Source of the DNA: Geotalea sp. SG265
Lineage (GTDB): Bacteria > Desulfobacterota > Desulfuromonadia > Geobacterales > Geobacteraceae
Direction of reading: 5' to 3'
Length of the DNA stretch: 64,000 bases
Assembly: GCF_022808985.1 (NCBI RefSeq)
Contig: NZ_JAKZFT010000005.1
Span: 124,001-188,000 of the forward strand
Shown here: positions 28,727 through 37,169 of the stretch, piece by piece
Layout: every line of letters starts with the position of its first letter
Position numbering within the stretch: the first letter of the stretch is position 1
The notes under the pieces: model-generated
Database searches by the model: none
What the model was told of the DNA's origin: nothing
Seen by the model: the letters and a program-made list of their open reading frames with translations, nothing else
Translations under genes and position numbers: made by a program

Positions 28727-30003
28727 TGTCCCACCATCGGCCACAGGGACCCTACCAGGCACTGGCGAGCCGCCTGAACCGCTTTCCCCAGGGGGCACCT
28801 CCATCAGATCTGCTCTTTCGCATACTCTCGCTCGTATTTACCGAAGAGGATGCCGCTCTCGTGGCCCGTCTGCCCCTCCGGCCGGTAACGGCGACCAAGG
28901 CAGCACGGCTCTGGCGGATGAAGGAGGCAAAGGCGGCACAGGTACTGGATGAGCTTGCCGGACGGTCCCTGCTCCTGGATGTGGAGCGGGAGGGGACGAC
29001 CTATTATGTGCTGCCACCCCCCATGGCCGGGTTCTTCGAATTCTCACTGATGCGGGTCCGCTCCGACCTTGATCAGCAGACACTTAGCAGCCTCTTTCAT
29101 CAATATCTGAACGTGGAGGATGCCTTCATCCGCGACCTCTTTGCCGGGGGGGAAACACAGCTCGGCCGGGTTCTGGTCAGCGAACCGGCCCTGGATGCGG
29201 AGAGTGCCGCCGTTGTCCTCGATTACGAACGGGCAAGCGAGATTATCCGCAGTGCCGGGCATATTGCAGTCGGCCTTTGTTACTGTCGGCACAAGATGAG
29301 CCACCTGGGGCGCGCCTGCGATGCACCACTCGGCAACTGCATGACCCTTAACGGTGCTGCTGCCTCCCTGATCCGCCATGGCACCGCAAGGCAGATCGAT
29401 GCAGCCGAGGGGCTCGACCTGCTCCAGGAGGCCTGGTCTCTCAACCTCCTCCAATGCGCCGACAACGTGCGGGAGGGGGTCAATTTCATCTGCAACTGTT
29501 GCCGCTGCTGCTGCGAGGGGCTGATTGCCGTGCGCCGTCTGGCCATCGGTCGTCCCCTCTTCACCACCAACTTCATTCCGCGGGTGGATAGCGCTTCATG
29601 CAGCGGCTGCGCCCGGTGCGCCGGAATCTGCCCCATGGGTGCCGTGTCCCTTGCAGCCGGGAATACCCCAGCTGCGGCAAGGATCGCGTCGGTCGATGAA
29701 GACATTTGCCTGGGCTGCGGCATCTGCGTCCGTTCCTGTCCCGCCGCCTCCATAAAACTGGTGCCACGGCCGCAGCGGATGGTAACTCCGGTCAATACCG
29801 CCCACCGAATCGTGCTGATGGCCATCGAGCGGGGCAAACTGCAGCACCTGATCTTCGATACCGAGGCCCTTTTCAGCCACCGCTTGATGGCGGCCATCCT
29901 CGGCGTCGTCCTGCGCCTGCCCGGCATCAAACAACTCATGGCCGGTCGGCAGATGAAATCCCGCTACCTTGAGCGTCTGTTGGCGAATCGCGACATAGTC
30001 TGA
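28726..30003 (+). CDS. Cysteine-rich 4Fe-4S protein with winged-helix-like N-terminus
   Basis: A 425-residue protein with four cysteine groups. The N-terminal ~115 residues look like a helical DNA-binding-type fold (ATKAARLWRMKEAKAAQVLD). Next come C185/C187/C198/C205 (GLCYCRHKMSH, CDAPLGNC), then an unusual ICNCCRCCCEG block (C256-C263), then two classic ferredoxin motifs, CSGCARCAGICP (C292-C302) and CLGCGICVRSCP (C328-C338). So at least two [4Fe-4S] clusters are expected and possibly more. The C-terminus is a helical tail with no clear membrane anchor. The start overlaps the mlaA stop (TGATG). Role unknown; a redox or sensing function linked to envelope lipid upkeep is a guess. Confidence 0.8.
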   Translation: MSHHRPQGPYQALASRLNRFPQGAPPSDLLFRILSLVFTEEDAALVARLPLRPVTATKAARLWRMKEAKAAQVLDELAGRSLLLDVEREGTTYYVLPPPMAGFFEFSLMRVRSDLDQQTLSSLFHQYLNVEDAFIRDLFAGGETQLGRVLVSEPALDAESAAVVLDYERASEIIRSAGHIAVGLCYCRHKMSHLGRACDAPLGNCMTLNGAAASLIRHGTARQIDAAEGLDLLQEAWSLNLLQCADNVREGVNFICNCCRCCCEGLIAVRRLAIGRPLFTTNFIPRVDSASCSGCARCAGICPMGAVSLAAGNTPAAARIASVDEDICLGCGICVRSCPAASIKLVPRPQRMVTPVNTAHRIVLMAIERGKLQHLIFDTEALFSHRLMAAILGVVLRLPGIKQLMAGRQMKSRYLERLLANRDIV

Positions 30004-30116
30004 TGCTGGCCCGTGCCGACACCTCCTGTTGATCCCCAATAAAAAATAAATAATTTGATTCCTGGAGCAAGAAGTGGTGAAGTAATAGGCTTGAAATGCC
30101 ATCCAAGGAGCAGATT

Positions 30117-32144
30117 GTGATTCCCCTCTTACTCAGGAAACCGGCCCTTTTTGCCCTGTCGGCTTTGCTGCTCACCGCGCTTGTCGTTCCTTCCGTTCAG
30201 GCGCGGGACACCATTGCCGCCTACCCCTTACTTCCACCGTCATACTCATCCATCAAGGTCTTCGACAACAAGGGACGGTTCGTCGGCAGGCTGCTGCCGG
30301 AGAAGCGCTACTGGGTCACAATCGACCGCATCCCTTCCTTCCTGCAGAAGGCGGTGGTGGCCGTTGAGGATGCCCGTTTCTACGAGCACAACGGTATCGA
30401 TGTGCGGGGCATCGCCCGGGCACTGGTCAAGGATGTGGTCAAGGGGAGGATGGCCGAGGGGGGATCGACCATTACCCAGCAGCTGATCAAGAACAAGTTC
30501 CTGAGCAGCGAGAAATCCATCGACCGCAAGCTGAAGGAAGGGATGATGGCCATGGATTTCGAAAAGAAGTACTCCAAGAAGCAGATTCTGGAGATGTACT
30601 TCAACGAGATCTATTACGGCAACGGGGCCTGGGGCATTGCCCAGGCGGCACGGATCTACTTCGACAAGACTCCCCAAGAGCTGAGCGAGGCGGAATGCGC
30701 CCTGCTGGCAGGAGTGCCTAAAAACCCGGGGCGCTACAATCCTCTCGGGAAGGGCGCTGACGTGGCCAAGCGGCGGGCGGTGGTCCTGAAACGGATGGCA
30801 GAGCTGAAGATCATTACCCCCAGGCAGCAGCAGCGGCTGAAGGCACAACGAGTTGCGGTGACCAGAAGCGGGCAGGGGTCCTACTATCTGGCCCACATCA
30901 AGTCCAAGCTGATTGAGCAGTTCGGACCGCAAGTTATGGAGCAGGGGGGGCTGGAGGTGACTGCGGCCATGGACCTGGAGCTGCAGAAATTGGCGGAAAA
31001 AACGGTGCGTGACGGCGTGAAGCGCATTTCGCCGCAGCTGGAGGGCGCACTACTCTGTATGGATACGGCTACAGGCGATGTCCTGGCTGCGGTAGGCGGC
31101 ACCGATTACGCCCGCAGCCCGTATAATCGTGCCTTCTTCGCCAAGCGCCAGCCCGGTTCCACCATCAAGCCCCTGATCTATGCCGCTGCCCTTGAAAAAG
31201 GTATTACTGCCGGCAGTATCTGGAGCGATGCGCCAGCCGCCTACAACCGCGGCAACGGCGAGGTCTGGAGGCCACTCAACTACGGCCACGAGCAGTACGG
31301 CGAGCTGAGCCTGCGTCAAGCCCTTGCCTATTCCAATAACGTCATTACGGTCAAGCTGCTGGATACGGTGGGTGTTCCATACTTTGTGGATTTCGCCGGC
31401 AGGGTGGGGCTCCCCATGCGGGGGGAAAACGGTCTGTCACTGGCACTGGGAAGCGACGAGGTGACCCTCAGCGAGCTGGTGCGGGGGTATACCCCCTTTG
31501 CCACGGGGGGCAACCGCCCCGAGCCCAGGACCATCATCCGCATCTACGACCGCAATCGCCGCACCTGGATCGAGAATCCCTCCGCCGTAACGCCGGTCCT
31601 TTCTCCGGCCACTGCCTACATTACCAGCCAGATGCTCAAGGATGTCATGACTTATGGCACAGCTAAAGGGTTGAAGAAGTTCAGTCAGCTGCACCCGGCC
31701 GCCGGAAAGACCGGCACCACCGACGATTACCGGGATGCATGGTTCGTCGGCTATACGCCAGGGATCATCACCGGGGTCTGGCTCGGCTACGACAAACCGA
31801 GACCGGGGGGGAGAGGCTTTACCGGCGGCGCGGTGGCTGCCCCCATCTGGGAGCGCTTCATGCGCCAAGCTGTAACGTCAAGGCCGGCTGCGGATTTCCA
31901 AAAACCGGCAATGGTTGTTTCCGCTACCATCGACCCTGCCACCGGTTACCTGGCCGCCCCGGGCTGTCCGGACAAGCGGGAGGAGTTCTTCATCCCCGGT
32001 ACCGAACCGACAGAATTTTGCCCCAAGCACAGTAATGGTATGCTCAACCGGTCCTTTGCGCCGCCGGCACCGCCCGAAAGGGAGCCGGTGCAACCCGGGC
32101 AGGAAAGCGTGCAGGAAGAGCAGCCGGGAGAGCCGCAGCAATAA
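30117..32144 (+). CDS. Class A penicillin-binding protein (PBP1A family)
   Basis: A 675-residue bifunctional peptidoglycan synthase. After a membrane/signal segment (LFALSALLLTALVVPSVQA) comes the GT51 glycosyltransferase with EDARFYEHNG (E84) and GGSTITQQL, then the transpeptidase with STIK (S348, K351), SNN (S406) and KTGTTDDYRDAWFVGYTP (K531). The C-terminal 60 residues are Pro/Glu-rich. I chose GTG because AAGGAG lies 6 bases upstream; an ATG 21 bases earlier lacks a ribosome site. The catalytic set is complete. It is a single-gene unit ending at a strong terminator. Confidence 0.95.
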   Translation: MIPLLLRKPALFALSALLLTALVVPSVQARDTIAAYPLLPPSYSSIKVFDNKGRFVGRLLPEKRYWVTIDRIPSFLQKAVVAVEDARFYEHNGIDVRGIARALVKDVVKGRMAEGGSTITQQLIKNKFLSSEKSIDRKLKEGMMAMDFEKKYSKKQILEMYFNEIYYGNGAWGIAQAARIYFDKTPQELSEAECALLAGVPKNPGRYNPLGKGADVAKRRAVVLKRMAELKIITPRQQQRLKAQRVAVTRSGQGSYYLAHIKSKLIEQFGPQVMEQGGLEVTAAMDLELQKLAEKTVRDGVKRISPQLEGALLCMDTATGDVLAAVGGTDYARSPYNRAFFAKRQPGSTIKPLIYAAALEKGITAGSIWSDAPAAYNRGNGEVWRPLNYGHEQYGELSLRQALAYSNNVITVKLLDTVGVPYFVDFAGRVGLPMRGENGLSLALGSDEVTLSELVRGYTPFATGGNRPEPRTIIRIYDRNRRTWIENPSAVTPVLSPATAYITSQMLKDVMTYGTAKGLKKFSQLHPAAGKTGTTDDYRDAWFVGYTPGIITGVWLGYDKPRPGGRGFTGGAVAAPIWERFMRQAVTSRPAADFQKPAMVVSATIDPATGYLAAPGCPDKREEFFIPGTEPTEFCPKHSNGMLNRSFAPPAPPEREPVQPGQESVQEEQPGEPQQ

Positions 32145-32160
32145 TAACCTTTACAGATCG

Positions 32161-32202
32161 ATAACAAAAGGCCCGGGGAGTTATTTCCGGGCCTTTTGTT
32201 AT
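32161..32202 (+). terminator. Rho-independent terminator after the PBP gene
   Basis: A perfect 16-base inverted repeat (ATAACAAAAGGCCCGG) with a 10-base loop; CCTTTTGTTAT provides the U-rich side. It ends only 9 bases before the next ATG. Confidence 0.85.
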
Positions 32203-32211
32203 ACTTGTTCC

Positions 32212-32829
32212 ATGGCAGGATCGGACCGATTACGACTGCTGATCGCCAAAGAAGCGGCGCGCCTCATGTACGAGGATGGGGTCAAGGAGTACCTGGATGC
32301 CAAGCGCAAGGCCGCCCGCCGCTTCGGCTCGGAAAAGACCCTTTCCCTTGGCTCCCATCTTCCCACCAACGGGGAAATTCATGGGGAGCTGCAGCGCCTC
32401 ATCATCATGCACGAAGAGAAGGTCTTGCCGGAGCGGCTGCTGAACATGCGTCTTCTGGCGTTAAGGGAAATGGAGCTTCTAGAGCAGTTTCATCCCCACC
32501 TGGTCGGCTCGGTCCTGAGCGGTGCCATTACCGGGCGAAGTGACATCGATCTCCATCTCTTTGCCGACTCGCCGGAAGAGGTGGAGATGTTTCTGCAGCG
32601 AAACGGGATAGATTTCGCCGAGGAGGTCGTCACCATCCGCCACGGCGGTGAATTCTTCGAATATCCCCATATCTATCTGGAGGAGGACAGGGTGGTGATC
32701 GAATGCACCGTCTACCCCCTGGAAGATATCCATCGCATTCCCAGAAGCAGCATCACCGGCCGGCCCATGGAGCGGGCCGATCTCCGGAAGCTGCGAAAGA
32801 TGCTCTCCGATGGGGAGGGGTTGTATTAA
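32212..32829 (+). CDS. Nucleotidyltransferase-fold protein
   Basis: A 205-residue protein of the DNA polymerase beta-like nucleotidyltransferase superfamily. The motif GSVLSGAITGRSDIDLHLF contains the G-S and D-x-D metal ligands, and a later acidic residue (VVIECTVYP) is in the place of the third ligand. The N-terminal helix region (LLIAKEAARLMYEDGVKEYL) precedes the domain. Substrate unknown: small stand-alone NTases modify tRNA, antibiotics or toxin partners, but no partner antitoxin gene is adjacent. No Shine-Dalgarno sequence precedes the ATG, which lies 9 bases after the PBP terminator hairpin; expression by read-through or an internal start cannot be excluded. Confidence 0.75.
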   Translation: MAGSDRLRLLIAKEAARLMYEDGVKEYLDAKRKAARRFGSEKTLSLGSHLPTNGEIHGELQRLIIMHEEKVLPERLLNMRLLALREMELLEQFHPHLVGSVLSGAITGRSDIDLHLFADSPEEVEMFLQRNGIDFAEEVVTIRHGGEFFEYPHIYLEEDRVVIECTVYPLEDIHRIPRSSITGRPMERADLRKLRKMLSDGEGLY

Positions 32830-32850
32830 TATGGAGAGGTAAAAGGTGGG

Positions 32851-32881
32851 GCCGGACCTGCCGCACAGGTGCAGGTCCGGC
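32851..32881. terminator. inverted repeat between convergent genes
   Basis: GCCGGACCTGC and GCAGGTCCGGC form an 11-base stem with a 9-base loop. There is no good T-run on the plus side and a short one (CCTTTTA on the complement) for the minus side. Likely a bidirectional terminator for the NTase and TRL-like genes. Confidence 0.5.
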
Positions 32882-32896
32882 TTCAGTGAGAGACGG

Positions 32897-33208
32897 CTAT
32901 TCGCCGTGAACGACAACCTTGTATTGGCCGAAGAGCCCGAGGATATTTTTCGATTCCCAATCCACATGGTGAATCTTGCTGATGCCCCCCTGCTTCATGG
33001 CGGTCTCCAGGCTGCAGTCGCCGGTGGCGAACATTCCCAGGACGCTCATGCACTCGCCGGTGCCGGTTTTCGGCGCTCTACCCCCGTTGCCGGTAGCATC
33101 GACGGGCAGTTTCAACTCGGTGTAGACGATCCCCTGGGGAAAGGGGCTGGCGCAGCCGGCCAACATTCCCATCGCCAGTATTGCACCGGCAATTCCGATT
33201 TTCTTCAT
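32897..33208 (-). CDS. TRL-like family lipoprotein
   Basis: A 103-residue lipoprotein (lipobox LAGC, Cys 19) that matches the TRL-like family: QGIVYTELKLPVDATGNG, CMSVLGMFATGDCSLETAM, GGISKIHHVDWESKNILGLF and YKVVVHGE. The function of the family is not known. The ATG is preceded by GGAGG at 7 bases. It is a short stand-alone gene on the minus strand; the preceding minus-strand gene ends about 180 bases upstream. Confidence 0.85.
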   Translation of the reverse strand: MKKIGIAGAILAMGMLAGCASPFPQGIVYTELKLPVDATGNGGRAPKTGTGECMSVLGMFATGDCSLETAMKQGGISKIHHVDWESKNILGLFGQYKVVVHGE

Positions 33209-33386
33209 CTGACATCCTCCTTAGACATTGAATATGAATCTCCCGACCGGAGGTCGGGAAAGGATACTAAATGACAATAATACAATGCATTTCTAATTAA
33301 AAGAAAAATGTTTAATGGGACGGTTGCGTCTTGTAAAAACTGGCCGGGCTCATAGGCGGCAGGGACAGCCATGACGCTGGCCAGAA

Positions 33387-33827
33387 TCATTCCCGTATCA
33401 TTCCCGCCTCCAGTGCTTCCATATTCCGGCGCAGCACCTCCGGCAATGCAGTCTTCCCGTTCTTCCGGAAATCGAAAGCGACCAACACCCCTTTCCCCTC
33501 TGCTGCCACTTTACCCAGCTTGTTGCTCACTATCCGGTATTCCATGGTGAAGCGGTCCGCCTCGATTGCGGTGACACGTGCCCCCACCGAAATGGTGTCC
33601 GGGTAGGTGAGCGGTATACGGTACCGGCAGTCGGTGGAGTGCAACACCGTCCCGATTCCCTCCTCTTCAGCCAGCTGCCAGGCGCCGATCCTGTCGTAAT
33701 AGGCAATGCGGGCGTTTTCCATGTAGCGGAAGTAGACGACATTGTTCACATGCTGTTGGGGGTCCATTTCTCCCCAGGCAATGGGAAATTCGACGATCAC
33801 CGGGAACCCCTGCAGTTTTTCGTTCAT
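33387..33827 (-). CDS. Acyl-CoA thioesterase, 4HBT/YbgC-like hotdog fold
   Basis: A 146-residue hotdog-fold thioesterase. The active-site segment [20 protein letters not shown] contains the Asp and the HVNN turn of the YbgC/4-hydroxybenzoyl-CoA thioesterase group; the rest follows the family pattern ([20 protein letters not shown]). It probably hydrolyses short or medium acyl-CoA; the substrate cannot be read from sequence. GGAGGGGGAG precedes the ATG. It is a single gene, divergent from the chemoreceptor gene; no tol-pal genes are nearby, so it is not the usual ybgC-tol arrangement. Confidence 0.88.
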   Translation of the reverse strand: MNEKLQGFPVIVEFPIAWGEMDPQQHVNNVVYFRYMENARIAYYDRIGAWQLAEEEGIGTVLHSTDCRYRIPLTYPDTISVGARVTAIEADRFTMEYRIVSNKLGKVAAEGKGVLVAFDFRKNGKTALPEVLRRNMEALEAGMIRE

Positions 33828-33928
33828 TGTGCTTCTCCCCCTCCTGCAGCTTTGCCGGTTTCATACACCTCCGGGTACAGAATTGTCAAGCAGAAGGCAT
33901 GTGGGGCGGAGGGGGATGGACACGAGAT

Positions 33929-33956
33929 TAAAGTTTTTTCTCCCTTTTACCGAAGA
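33929..33956 (+). promoter_or_regulatory. FliA (sigma28)-type promoter for the chemoreceptor gene
   Basis: TAAAGTTT matches the sigma28 -35 consensus at all eight positions. After 12 bases ACCGAAGA partly matches GCCGATAA (the CCGA core is present; ideal spacing is 11). It lies 46 bases before the ATG of a methyl-accepting protein, the expected kind of target. Confidence 0.45.
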
Positions 33957-34001
33957 CAGACATTGGTCCCTACATCCATGCAGGAAGAAGCGGAGGAAAA
34001 A

Positions 34002-35558
34002 ATGGCAATGGAAAAACTGAACTTGGGCAAGAGACTGAAACTGAGCTTCAGTGTGTTGTTGGGCATGTTGCTGCTGGTTGGGGTGGCCGGCTATTGGGTG
34101 ACCAATCAGCTGTCGGAGTCCATAGGCGAAATACTGCACCATGAAGCGAAAGTGGCTGAGTACTCGGCCCGTCTCAGGGCTGATGTGGTTGGGGTACGGC
34201 GTTACGAAAAAGATTATTTCATCAATATGGGCAACAGGGAGAAGATGTCCGAATATTACAGCAAGTGGAAGGAGCAGATGGATAGCGCCCGGGCCCGCCT
34301 CGCCGATCTGGAGAAGTTGGCGGAGACGCAGCAGGAGAAGGACAATGTCAAGGTCATGAACGGCTACCTGGGGAGCTATGGAGGAGGGTTCGAGAAAGTT
34401 TCCGGGCTCATCGCCGCCGGCAAAGTTGCCGATACCGCCGCTGCCAATGTGGCTATCGGTTCCTATAAGGACGAGACCCACAACCTGGAACGGATGGCAA
34501 AGGAACTGGCCGAGACTTGGGTCAAGCAAATGGCGGCAGAGGGGAAGATTCTCAGTGCCCTGGCTAAACGGTCGCTGGTGACGATCTTTGTTCTGGTCCT
34601 GGCTTCATTTGCCGCCTGCATTCTGATGATAGTCGCCCTGATGCGCAGCATTGCCCGGCCGGTGGGAGAATTGGTCATGGCTGCAGACTATGTGGCGGCG
34701 GGAAGCCAGGAGCTTTCTTCCGGCTCAGAGGAGATGAGCCAGGGTGCATCGGAGCAGGCGGCTGCAGCCGAAGAGGCATCGAGCAGCATGGAGGAGATGG
34801 CGTCCAACATCCGCCAGAATGCCGATAATGCCCATGAGACTGAAAAAATCGCCCAGAAAAGTGCCGTCGATGCCCGCGAAGGGGGTGACGCCGTTGCTGC
34901 CACAGTTGTTGCCATGAAGGAGATAGCGGCAAAGATCACCGTTATTGAAGAAATTGCACGGCAGACGAATCTGCTGGCTCTCAATGCTGCCATTGAGGCT
35001 GCCCGGGCCGGGGAGCACGGCAAGGGCTTCGCAGTGGTGGCGAGCGAGGTGCGCAAGCTTGCCGAACGGAGCCAGCAGGCGGCGGCGGAAATCAGCAGCC
35101 TTTCCATCAAAAACGTCCAGGTTGCAGAGCAGGCCGGGGAGATGCTGTCCAGGTTGGTGCCCGACATCCAGAAAACTGCCGAACTGGTACAGGAAATTTC
35201 CGCTGCCTGCCAGGAACAGGACTCGGGTGCCGAGCAGATCAACAAGGCCATCCAGCAGCTCGACATGGTGATTCAGCAAAATGCCTCGGCAGCGGAGGAG
35301 GTCGCTTCCACCTCCGAGGAACTGGCTTCCCAGGCAGACCGGCTGAAGGACATTGCTGCTTTTTTCAGCGTCGGCAAAGGTGAACGGTCTGCAATGATTC
35401 CCTTGGTTCGGAAGCAGCCGGCAGAAAAACGCGTAAGAGCCGTGAATGTGGACCGATACCGGAAGTCTGAAGCCGCCTACGGCAGAAAGGGGGCTGCCCA
35501 GGGAGCGCCCTTACGGATGGAGGATGATCACCTGGACGACGAGTTTGCCACCTATTGA
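34002..35558 (+). CDS. Methyl-accepting chemotaxis protein
   Basis: A 518-residue chemoreceptor. TM1 (about residues 14-34), a periplasmic helical bundle of about 150 residues rich in charged residues (4HB type), TM2 (about 192-213), then a short HAMP-like junction ([19 protein letters not shown]) and the cytosolic coiled coil. The kinase-control tip is intact: [20 protein letters not shown] then [18 protein letters not shown]. The C-terminus (DDEFATY) has no CheR-binding pentapeptide. GGAGG lies 5 bases before the ATG. It is a single-gene unit away from any che operon; the FliA-like promoter suggests co-regulation with motility. Ligand unknown. Confidence 0.95.
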   Translation: MAMEKLNLGKRLKLSFSVLLGMLLLVGVAGYWVTNQLSESIGEILHHEAKVAEYSARLRADVVGVRRYEKDYFINMGNREKMSEYYSKWKEQMDSARARLADLEKLAETQQEKDNVKVMNGYLGSYGGGFEKVSGLIAAGKVADTAAANVAIGSYKDETHNLERMAKELAETWVKQMAAEGKILSALAKRSLVTIFVLVLASFAACILMIVALMRSIARPVGELVMAADYVAAGSQELSSGSEEMSQGASEQAAAAEEASSSMEEMASNIRQNADNAHETEKIAQKSAVDAREGGDAVAATVVAMKEIAAKITVIEEIARQTNLLALNAAIEAARAGEHGKGFAVVASEVRKLAERSQQAAAEISSLSIKNVQVAEQAGEMLSRLVPDIQKTAELVQEISAACQEQDSGAEQINKAIQQLDMVIQQNASAAEEVASTSEELASQADRLKDIAAFFSVGKGERSAMIPLVRKQPAEKRVRAVNVDRYRKSEAAYGRKGAAQGAPLRMEDDHLDDEFATY

Positions 35559-35568
35559 ATGCCCGACT

Positions 35569-35615
35569 GCGGCAGGGCCACCACGGTTCCCTGTGACCGG
35601 TCCTGCCGCTTCCTG
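35569..35615 (+). terminator. likely terminator after the chemoreceptor gene
   Basis: GCGGCAGGGCC and GGTCCTGCCGC form a stem with one mismatch around a 19-base loop, followed by TTCCTG. It starts 10 bases after the stop codon. The T-run is weak. Confidence 0.4.
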
Positions 35616-35743
35616 CCGATCTTTCCATCGTTAGTCACGCCGCAGCCTCCTGTCCGGCGTACCCCACCTCCCGTTCCTCTCCCATGGCGGATGCCATGCC
35701 CCTTGTTATACTGTTAGTATCACGCCAATCCAGGAGGTGCGAG

Positions 35744-36169
35744 ATGCCTCAAGTAAAACGTGGAAGCACGGTGCTTGTCCATTACACGGCAATGCTGAAA
35801 AACAGAAAGATCGTGGAATCCACCGCTGGGAGCGATCCAGTGCGGCTGACGGTGGGGGCGGGGAAGGCGTTGCGTGGACTGGAGGAGGCACTTGAGGGGA
35901 TGTCTCCCGGAGAGTCCAAGTGGGTCACCGTGCCGCCGGAAAGGGCATACGGCCGCAGAAAGCCCTCCGGGGCGACCCACCTCTCCCAGGATGCCGCCGC
36001 GCCGCTGGGGGATCGTCCGGCACGCTTCCAGCAACAGGTGGTCACCGGCATGGCTCCCGGCGACTACACGGTGACCTCCACCGACAGGGGTATCGTTGTG
36101 GACAACAATCCACACCTGGCCGGCGAGGAGCTGATCCTGGAAATCGAGCTGGTGGATATCCTGACCTAA
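35744..36169 (+). CDS. FKBP-type peptidyl-prolyl isomerase (SlyD-like)
   Basis: A 141-residue cytosolic FKBP/SlyD-type prolyl isomerase. Hallmarks: VKRGSTVLVHYTAMLKN at the N-terminus, GSDPVRLTVGAGKALRGLEEAL, and PERAYGRRKP before an insert-in-flap region (about residues 70-115), closing with GEELILEIELVDI. It lacks the His/Cys-rich metal-binding tail of E. coli SlyD. AGGAGGT is 5 bases before the ATG; a longer ORF has no ribosome site. The alpha/beta hydrolase gene follows after 17 bases, perhaps on the same transcript. Confidence 0.9.
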   Translation: MPQVKRGSTVLVHYTAMLKNRKIVESTAGSDPVRLTVGAGKALRGLEEALEGMSPGESKWVTVPPERAYGRRKPSGATHLSQDAAAPLGDRPARFQQQVVTGMAPGDYTVTSTDRGIVVDNNPHLAGEELILEIELVDILT

Positions 36170-36186
36170 GAGGGGCGTTGCACGGC

Positions 36187-37038
36187 ATGAACGTGCATCA
36201 TCGGTACATTTCCCCGGGGGAGATACTCTCCTTCCGCCCCTATGGCCACGGCAAAAAGAAGCTGGTCCTGGTCCACGGCCTCGCCTCCCGCTCCGAGACC
36301 TGGACCGATCTTATCCCGCTCTTTCCCCGCAACCAGTATAACCTCTATCTTCTTGATCTCCTCGGATCAGGGGAATCGGCCAAACCGCCAGGGGCAGATT
36401 ACTCCATCCGCGCCCATGCGGAGCGGCTTCTGGATTTCCTCCAGGGGGAGGGGTTGTCGGGGGTGACGCTGGTGGGGCATTCCCTTGGCGGGACGGTGGT
36501 GCTTCTGGCGGCCATCAAGGCGATGACCGGGCGGGAGGCGCTCATAAAATCCGTGGTCGTCATGGGGGGACCGGGCTTTATCCAGCGGCTGCCTCTCATT
36601 GCGCGGGTATTTCAAGTTCCCGTGGCTGCCGCCATTTTTGTCGCGCTGCCTTCTCCCGAAGCGTGGGTAAAAGTCGGGCTTCGTGCCGCCTATTACGATA
36701 GGCGGCTGGTGGACCGGGAGCATGTGGCCCGTTATCTCCCCTGTTACCGGGAGAGGGATGCGAAACGGGCTCTGGTGGAAACCTGCCGTGCCCTTGTCCC
36801 CCCCGATTGTGCCGAGATAACTGCCTGCTATGGCAAACTGCGCCTTCCCGTGCTTTTGCTCTGGGGCAGGCATGACCGGATTGTCGGAATTGAACAGGGA
36901 GAACGGCTGAGGCAGGCGATTCCCGGGGCAACGCTGGAAATAATCGAGGCCTGCGGGCATAACCCCCACGAAGAAAAGCCGCTGGAAACCTTCCGCTTCA
37001 TCGACCGCTTTCTTGAATCACATCAGCATGACCAGTAG
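36187..37038 (+). CDS. Alpha/beta hydrolase
   Basis: A 283-residue cytosolic alpha/beta hydrolase. The oxyanion segment is LVLVHGLASRSETW, the nucleophile elbow is LVGHSLGGTVVLLA, the acid is in LLLWGRHDRIVG and the histidine in EACGHNPHEEKP, so the Ser-Asp-His triad is complete. A lid region lies around residues 130-210. It resembles esterases, epoxide hydrolases and MhpC-like enzymes; substrate not assignable. The long upstream ORF in this frame overlaps the FKBP gene and is not real; the ATG shortly after the FKBP stop begins the recognisable sequence. Confidence 0.85.
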   Translation: MNVHHRYISPGEILSFRPYGHGKKKLVLVHGLASRSETWTDLIPLFPRNQYNLYLLDLLGSGESAKPPGADYSIRAHAERLLDFLQGEGLSGVTLVGHSLGGTVVLLAAIKAMTGREALIKSVVVMGGPGFIQRLPLIARVFQVPVAAAIFVALPSPEAWVKVGLRAAYYDRRLVDREHVARYLPCYRERDAKRALVETCRALVPPDCAEITACYGKLRLPVLLLWGRHDRIVGIEQGERLRQAIPGATLEIIEACGHNPHEEKPLETFRFIDRFLESHQHDQ

Positions 37039-37093
37039 AAGTTGCACGACGACGAGCAGCAGCGGGTTGTCGATGGGAATGTGGAGCATTGCT

Positions 37094-37136
37094 CTGCCGA
37101 TAAGAAGGAAATTAATAGGAAGTCTCTTATCGGCAG
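37094..37136. terminator. inverted repeat between convergent hydrolase and SDR genes
   Basis: CTGCCGATAAGA and TCTTATCGGCAG form a perfect 12-base stem around a 19-base loop. Position between two converging genes fits a bidirectional terminator, but T-runs are short. Confidence 0.45.
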
Positions 37137-37169
37137 GTTTGCCATGATCCGAATATTGAGTAGTGAAGA

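Noticed and set aside
33205-33390. 61-codon minus-strand frame between the TRL-like and thioesterase genes
   Set aside because: No good ribosome site and no recognisable sequence; it just spans the intergenic space with a TCCCGACC/GGTCGGGA hairpin.
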